From a bacterium (GTDB lineage Bacteria; Patescibacteriota; Saccharimonadia; CAILAD01; BJGX01): a stretch of DNA of 36,331 nucleotides. A model generated the notes under the pieces. It searched no databases and was not told the origin of the DNA. It saw only the letters and a program-made list of their open reading frames with translations. Both the position numbers and the translations under genes were made by a program. Where the stretch lies: NCBI GenBank assembly GCA_029778565.1, contig JAKOQC010000487.1, forward strand, positions 1-36,331, read 5' to 3'. Each line of letters begins with the position of its first letter. Within the stretch, counting starts at the first letter, position 1. This document shows, one piece after another, positions 34,001-36,331 of the stretch.

Positions 34001-36331
34001 CCGACATCGGCATATCCATCATTATTTAAGTCATTCCATGTTCCGGTTTTTTCAAGAATAATTTTCGGCACCATTGGAATCAATGTTGTTTCATCATCTG
34101 AGTTAGTAACATTCATATTCTGAGGATCCCTGGCATTTACGGTTGCCGTATTATCCTTTTTCCCGGAATCGATATCAGCTTGTGTCAAGATGTAACTTCC
34201 CTTAAATGTTGTATTGTCTGTTGCCCCTGGTGCCAGCGTAACAGGTCCACCGATTACAGTCACGATTGGATCAGTGATGATTACATTGTGCAATGTAACG
34301 TTTCCTGTATTGGTTACTTTAAAAGTATAATTGATTTTATCACCAACATTTGCTATCCCACCCGGCGCGACAACATTCATGTCCAATATCCCGGTTTTAA
34401 TCAATGAGATTGCTGCAACTTTAGGAATCGTTGTCATTTCATCATCACTGTTTGTCACCATAATATCTTGAGGATCCTTTGCAGTTGTTATGGCGTTATT
34501 GTATTTATAACCGGCATCGATATCCATCTGCGTCAATGTATAGACACCTGTAAATGTTCCATTATCAACAGCGCCCGGTGCTAAACTAATTGGCCCACCT
34601 AATACCGTTATTATTGGATCAATTATCATCACATTGGACAATGTGACATTTCCAGTGTTTGTCACTTTGAAGGTATAATTGATTCTATCGCCCGGATTGG
34701 CAATTCCATTCGGTGCAATAACATTCATATTCAATGCACCTGTTTTGACCAATGCTATACTCGCAATCTTTGGAATCACCGTCGTTTCATCATCTCCATT
34801 GGTTACACTTATATTTTGCGGATCTTTGCCTGTTGTAGTTGCTGTATTGTACTTAAACCCGGCATCAATATCCGCTTGCGTTAAAGTGTATACACCTGTG
34901 AAGCTTATGTTATCTGCAGCACCTGGTGCTAATGTGATAGGACCTCCGGTAACTGTTACTATAGGATCTGTTACTTTGATATTAGTAAGAGTTACATTTC
35001 CGGTATTGGTCACCTTAAATGAATAATTAATTCGATCTCCAGGATTAGTAATTCCATTTGGAGAAATCACATTCATATCCAACACCCCTGTCTTTACCAA
35101 CGCAATGCTTGCAATTTTTGGAATCAGTGTCGTTTCATCATCAGCACTTGTTACAATTATATTCTGTGGATCCCGTCCCGTAGTCGTTGCCGTATTGTAT
35201 TTAAATCCGGCATCAATATCTGGCTGCATCAACGTATAAACTCCCGTAAACGTAATGTTGTCAACAGCTCCCGGCGCCAAAGTAATCGGCCCGCCAGATA
35301 CAGTAATAATCGGATCGGTTACTGCTATATTGGTAAGAGTGACATTTCCGGTATTGGTTACCTTGAATGTATAATTGATTTTGTCGCCTGGATTTGCAAT
35401 TCCATTTGGTGCAATTGCATTCATATCCAATACCCCTGTTTTGACTAATGCAATACTTGCAATTTTCGGAATCACTGTCGTCTCATCATCAGTACTTGTT
35501 ACAATTATATTCTGTGGATCTCGTCCCGTAGTCGTTGCTGTATTGTATTTAAATCCCGCATCGATATCTGATTGCGTCAATGTATAAACTCCCGTAAACG
35601 TAATATTGTCGGTTGCTCCAGGCGCCAATGTGATGGGTCCACCACTAACACTAACTATCGGATCTGATACTGTGACATTGGCTAGCGTTACATTTCCCGT
35701 ATTGGTTACCTTGAATGTATAATTAATCTTATCGCCCGGATTGGCTATTCCATTCGGTGAAATGACATTCATATCCAGTATTCCTGTCTTCACCAATGCG
35801 ATGCCTGCCATTTTTGGAATTGATGTAGTTTCATCGTCTCCATTGGTTACGTTTATATTCTGTGGATCTTTGCCTGTTGTAGTTGCCACATTATATTTAA
35901 ACCCGGCATCAATATCTGTTTGTGTCAGGGAATAGACACCAGTAAATGTAACATTATCTGTTGCTCCGGGTGCCAATGTGATGGGCCCACCACTCACAGT
36001 AACTATTGGATCCGTTACCGTGATATTGCTTAACGTTACATTTCCTGTATTGGTTACTTTGAACGTGTAATTAATCTTATCGCCCGGATTGGCTATTCCA
36101 TTCGGTGCAATGACATTCATATTCAATACCCCTGTTTTAACCAATGCTATACCGGCCATCTTTGGAATTACCGTGGTTTCATCATCACTATTTGTTACAT
36201 TTTGATTTTGAGGATCTTTTCCTGTGGTCGTTGCAACATTGTATTTAAATCCAGCATCGATATCGGTTTGCGTCAATGTATAAACTCCAGTAAATGTTGT
36301 ACTATTAGAAGCTCCAGGTGCCAATGTGATG
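31093..36331 (-). CDS. Giant T9SS-secreted DUF7507-repeat protein, C-terminal part (runs off right edge)
   Basis: The frame is open from the right edge to TAA at 31093, ~1746 codons; the true start lies outside the window. An apparent start at 36324 is only a TTG inside a repeat (TLAPGAS) and is not the gene start. From the edge: one partial and six full ~117-residue DUF7507-type repeats (KTGVLDMNV, NPGDKINYTFKVTNTGNVTL, DPIVTVSGGPITLAPGA, DIDAGFKYNxATTTG), one divergent unit (EKTGTWNDLNNDGYADVGE), a DUF11-like domain starting IGISKKLLSV with an Asp-rich tail, four SdrD_B-like domains, a linker with WTTGVELDNDYF, and a T9SS type A sorting domain (YPNPVSELLKV to KRFTVSR). It is probably exported by T9SS as a surface or matrix stalk protein. 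The last ~660 residues are clearly paralogous to those of the central giant. Confidence 0.95.
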   Translation of the reverse strand, partial: ITLAPGASNSTTFTGVYTLTQTDIDAGFKYNVATTTGKDPQNQNVTNSDDETTVIPKMAGIALVKTGVLNMNVIAPNGIANPGDKINYTFKVTNTGNVTLSNITVTDPIVTVSGGPITLAPGATDNVTFTGVYSLTQTDIDAGFKYNVATTTGKDPQNINVTNGDDETTSIPKMAGIALVKTGILDMNVISPNGIANPGDKINYTFKVTNTGNVTLANVTVSDPIVSVSGGPITLAPGATDNITFTGVYTLTQSDIDAGFKYNTATTTGRDPQNIIVTSTDDETTVIPKIASIALVKTGVLDMNAIAPNGIANPGDKINYTFKVTNTGNVTLTNIAVTDPIITVSGGPITLAPGAVDNITFTGVYTLMQPDIDAGFKYNTATTTGRDPQNIIVTSADDETTLIPKIASIALVKTGVLDMNVISPNGITNPGDRINYSFKVTNTGNVTLTNIKVTDPIVTVTGGPITLAPGAADNISFTGVYTLTQADIDAGFKYNTATTTGKDPQNISVTNGDDETTVIPKIASIALVKTGALNMNVIAPNGIANPGDRINYTFKVTNTGNVTLSNVMIIDPIITVLGGPISLAPGAVDNGTFTGVYTLTQMDIDAGYKYNNAITTAKDPQDIMVTNSDDEMTTIPKVAAISLIKTGILDMNVVAPGGIANVGDKINYTFKVTNTGNVTLHNVIITDPIVTVIGGPVTLAPGATDNTTFKGSYILTQADIDSGKKDNTATVNARDPQNMNVTNSDDETTLIPMVPKIILEKTGTWNDLNNDGYADVGETISYKFKVCNTGNVTLSNVALTDPLITIFGGPIPVLAVSACNSIVFTGTYVITQLDIDTGKVVNVATAKCLDTKGNTVSDNSDDPNDITNIDPDNDGDPDDPTKTNLPQNPKIGISKKLLSVINNLDGTFSAKFELTMQNNGNVTLGDVQITDNITNEFGNYKSSLPLYPGEYTITNFNWLINSGNLLTLNTGFNGKSDYKFLKVIDGGTIQVGEKIKIGLDLLINPIKYEYYNQAVAIADKPNNDDPVLSADDDPEDTKDLSDSGANATNNSLTGGTNPGEPGDKGTIDDPTLIKLPAGQLKGTVWDDLNGNGLQDSNEPGLKGIEAWLYNCDGTLLRKDTTDALGNYAFDFLQVPMNYYVVFQPGSYASSYGFTFQNIGLDDQIDSDVNSIGVGPCTTIDLFEKDSTYDAGMVRYASIGNSVWIDKNGDGVQDPGEAGIKDVSVTLYDALTQLPIKNVLSNSTGKYLFNELMPGDYYLKFTAASGWIQTLPNVTSDFQDSDVDNANGPGTTVKTHLSPGEDDLNWDAGYYKCAKLDGYIWLDNDLDGVFDPEEKGINGMNVFVVDAATNNTVATMKTKVTPGTVSMDGYYAIDCIKPGTYYLKFERPVKLAATAPYKGNDPNKDNDITHENGINTTRKFSLSSGETVSNIFGGFQIRSEVGDMVWIDKNFNGIQDSDELPLADVKVAAFNIMGVKVSESLSGPDGRFMLDGLADGEFYVKFDLPNPKYGFTKAHAGQDDNDSDVGGENGYGSTNIFSIYAGEIKPTIDAGVVAQLLPIEWLNFSGNYNGEFVELNWTTGVELDNDYFVLERKTEIDKDFVSLEKIASHANPNLASHDYEYDDFDINTSGVIYYRLKQVDKDGSFTYSKIISVHVKEEKQETKVTIYPNPVSELLKVEIKIPLNTEVEAKVFDQSGRVIMSVPADQFKSKGKSIESIPIKNLIPGQYVLEIKTTNEVIHKRFTVSR
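31096..31340 (-). other. T9SS type A sorting domain of the right-edge giant
   Basis: YPNPVSELLKV, a VFDQSGRVI strand, IPGQYVLEIKT and the final KRFTVSR match the T9SS type A C-terminal sorting family. It is closely similar to the end of the central giant (VFDQNGKRV, QYVLQIKT, KKFTVSR), so both proteins should use the same export and processing route. Confidence 0.92.
31675..33110 (-). repeat. Four SdrD_B-like domains in the right-edge giant
   Basis: Units begin GTVWDDLNGNG, GNSVWIDKNGDG, GYIWLDNDLDG and GDMVWIDKNFNG. They correspond one to one with the four units of the central giant. Shared peculiarities include GVGPCT in unit 1, DSDVDNxNG in unit 2, EKGINGxxVxVxDAAT and DITHENGINTTR in unit 3, and FTKAHAGxDxxDSDV in unit 4. 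The whole cassette was therefore duplicated as a block. Confidence 0.9.
34065..36331 (-). repeat. DUF7507-type tandem repeats, ~348 bp period
   Basis: Six complete ~117-residue units plus a partial one at the window edge. Units begin near 36150, 35800, 35450, 35100, 34750 and 34400 on the minus strand. Neighbouring units are nearly identical at DNA level across long stretches (for example the segments coding NPGDKINYTFKVTNTGNVTL), indicating recent tandem duplication or ongoing homogenisation. Units become more divergent toward the C-terminus. The family is a bacterial surface-protein beta-sandwich repeat related to DUF11. Confidence 0.9.

Noticed and set aside
36316-36324. TTG at 36324 as the start codon of the right-edge giant
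   Set aside because: It lies inside a repeat unit (ITLAPGA) and the frame stays open to the edge, so the true start is outside the window.

Overview
The window looks like a piece of a Bacteroidota chromosome, probably a Saprospiraceae- or Chitinophagales-like lineage. The evidence is AT-rich DNA, SprB repeats, SdrD_B-like domains, and two intact C-termini that carry the type IX secretion system (T9SS) type A sorting domain. The lineage is an inference; no ribosomal or housekeeping gene is present to fix it.

Almost all of the 36 kb encodes very large, repetitive, secreted proteins, all on the minus strand. In transcription order (right to left) they are: (1) the 3' part of a giant gene entering from the right edge (31093..36331), made of DUF7507-type repeats, four SdrD_B-like domains and a T9SS sorting domain; (2) a complete 6427-residue giant (10780..30063), with a two-copy N-terminal module, alternating Ig-like and jelly-roll-like modules, 27 copies of a ~154-residue module, four SdrD_B-like domains and a T9SS sorting domain; (3) an 859-residue secreted protein (6888..9467) that joins an unfamiliar enzyme-like N-terminal domain to five SprB repeats; (4) a possible 102-residue small protein (6536..6844) whose stop codon overlaps the next start by ATGA; (5) the 5' part of another giant (1..6539), with a signal peptide, a beta-helix-like domain, five PKD-like repeats, 13 SprB repeats and the start of a DUF7507-type region, leaving the window at the left edge.

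Two intergenic stretches of about 1.0-1.3 kb (9468..10779 and 30064..31092) are strongly AT-rich. They hold terminator-like hairpins just downstream of the two giants that end in the window, small inverted repeats and no convincing gene. The likely collective role is cell-surface or matrix adhesion: T9SS would export the proteins and anchor or release them, and the repeats would serve as long calcium-stabilised stalks with binding domains. No T9SS machinery or SprF-like partner gene lies in the window.

The most unusual structure is the 27-module array in the central giant. It is a regular three-module higher-order repeat (types a-b-c, nine times). A calcium-loop-like motif is kept in every a and b module but lost from seven of the nine c modules. 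A recent triplet duplication is visible near the N-terminal end of the array.
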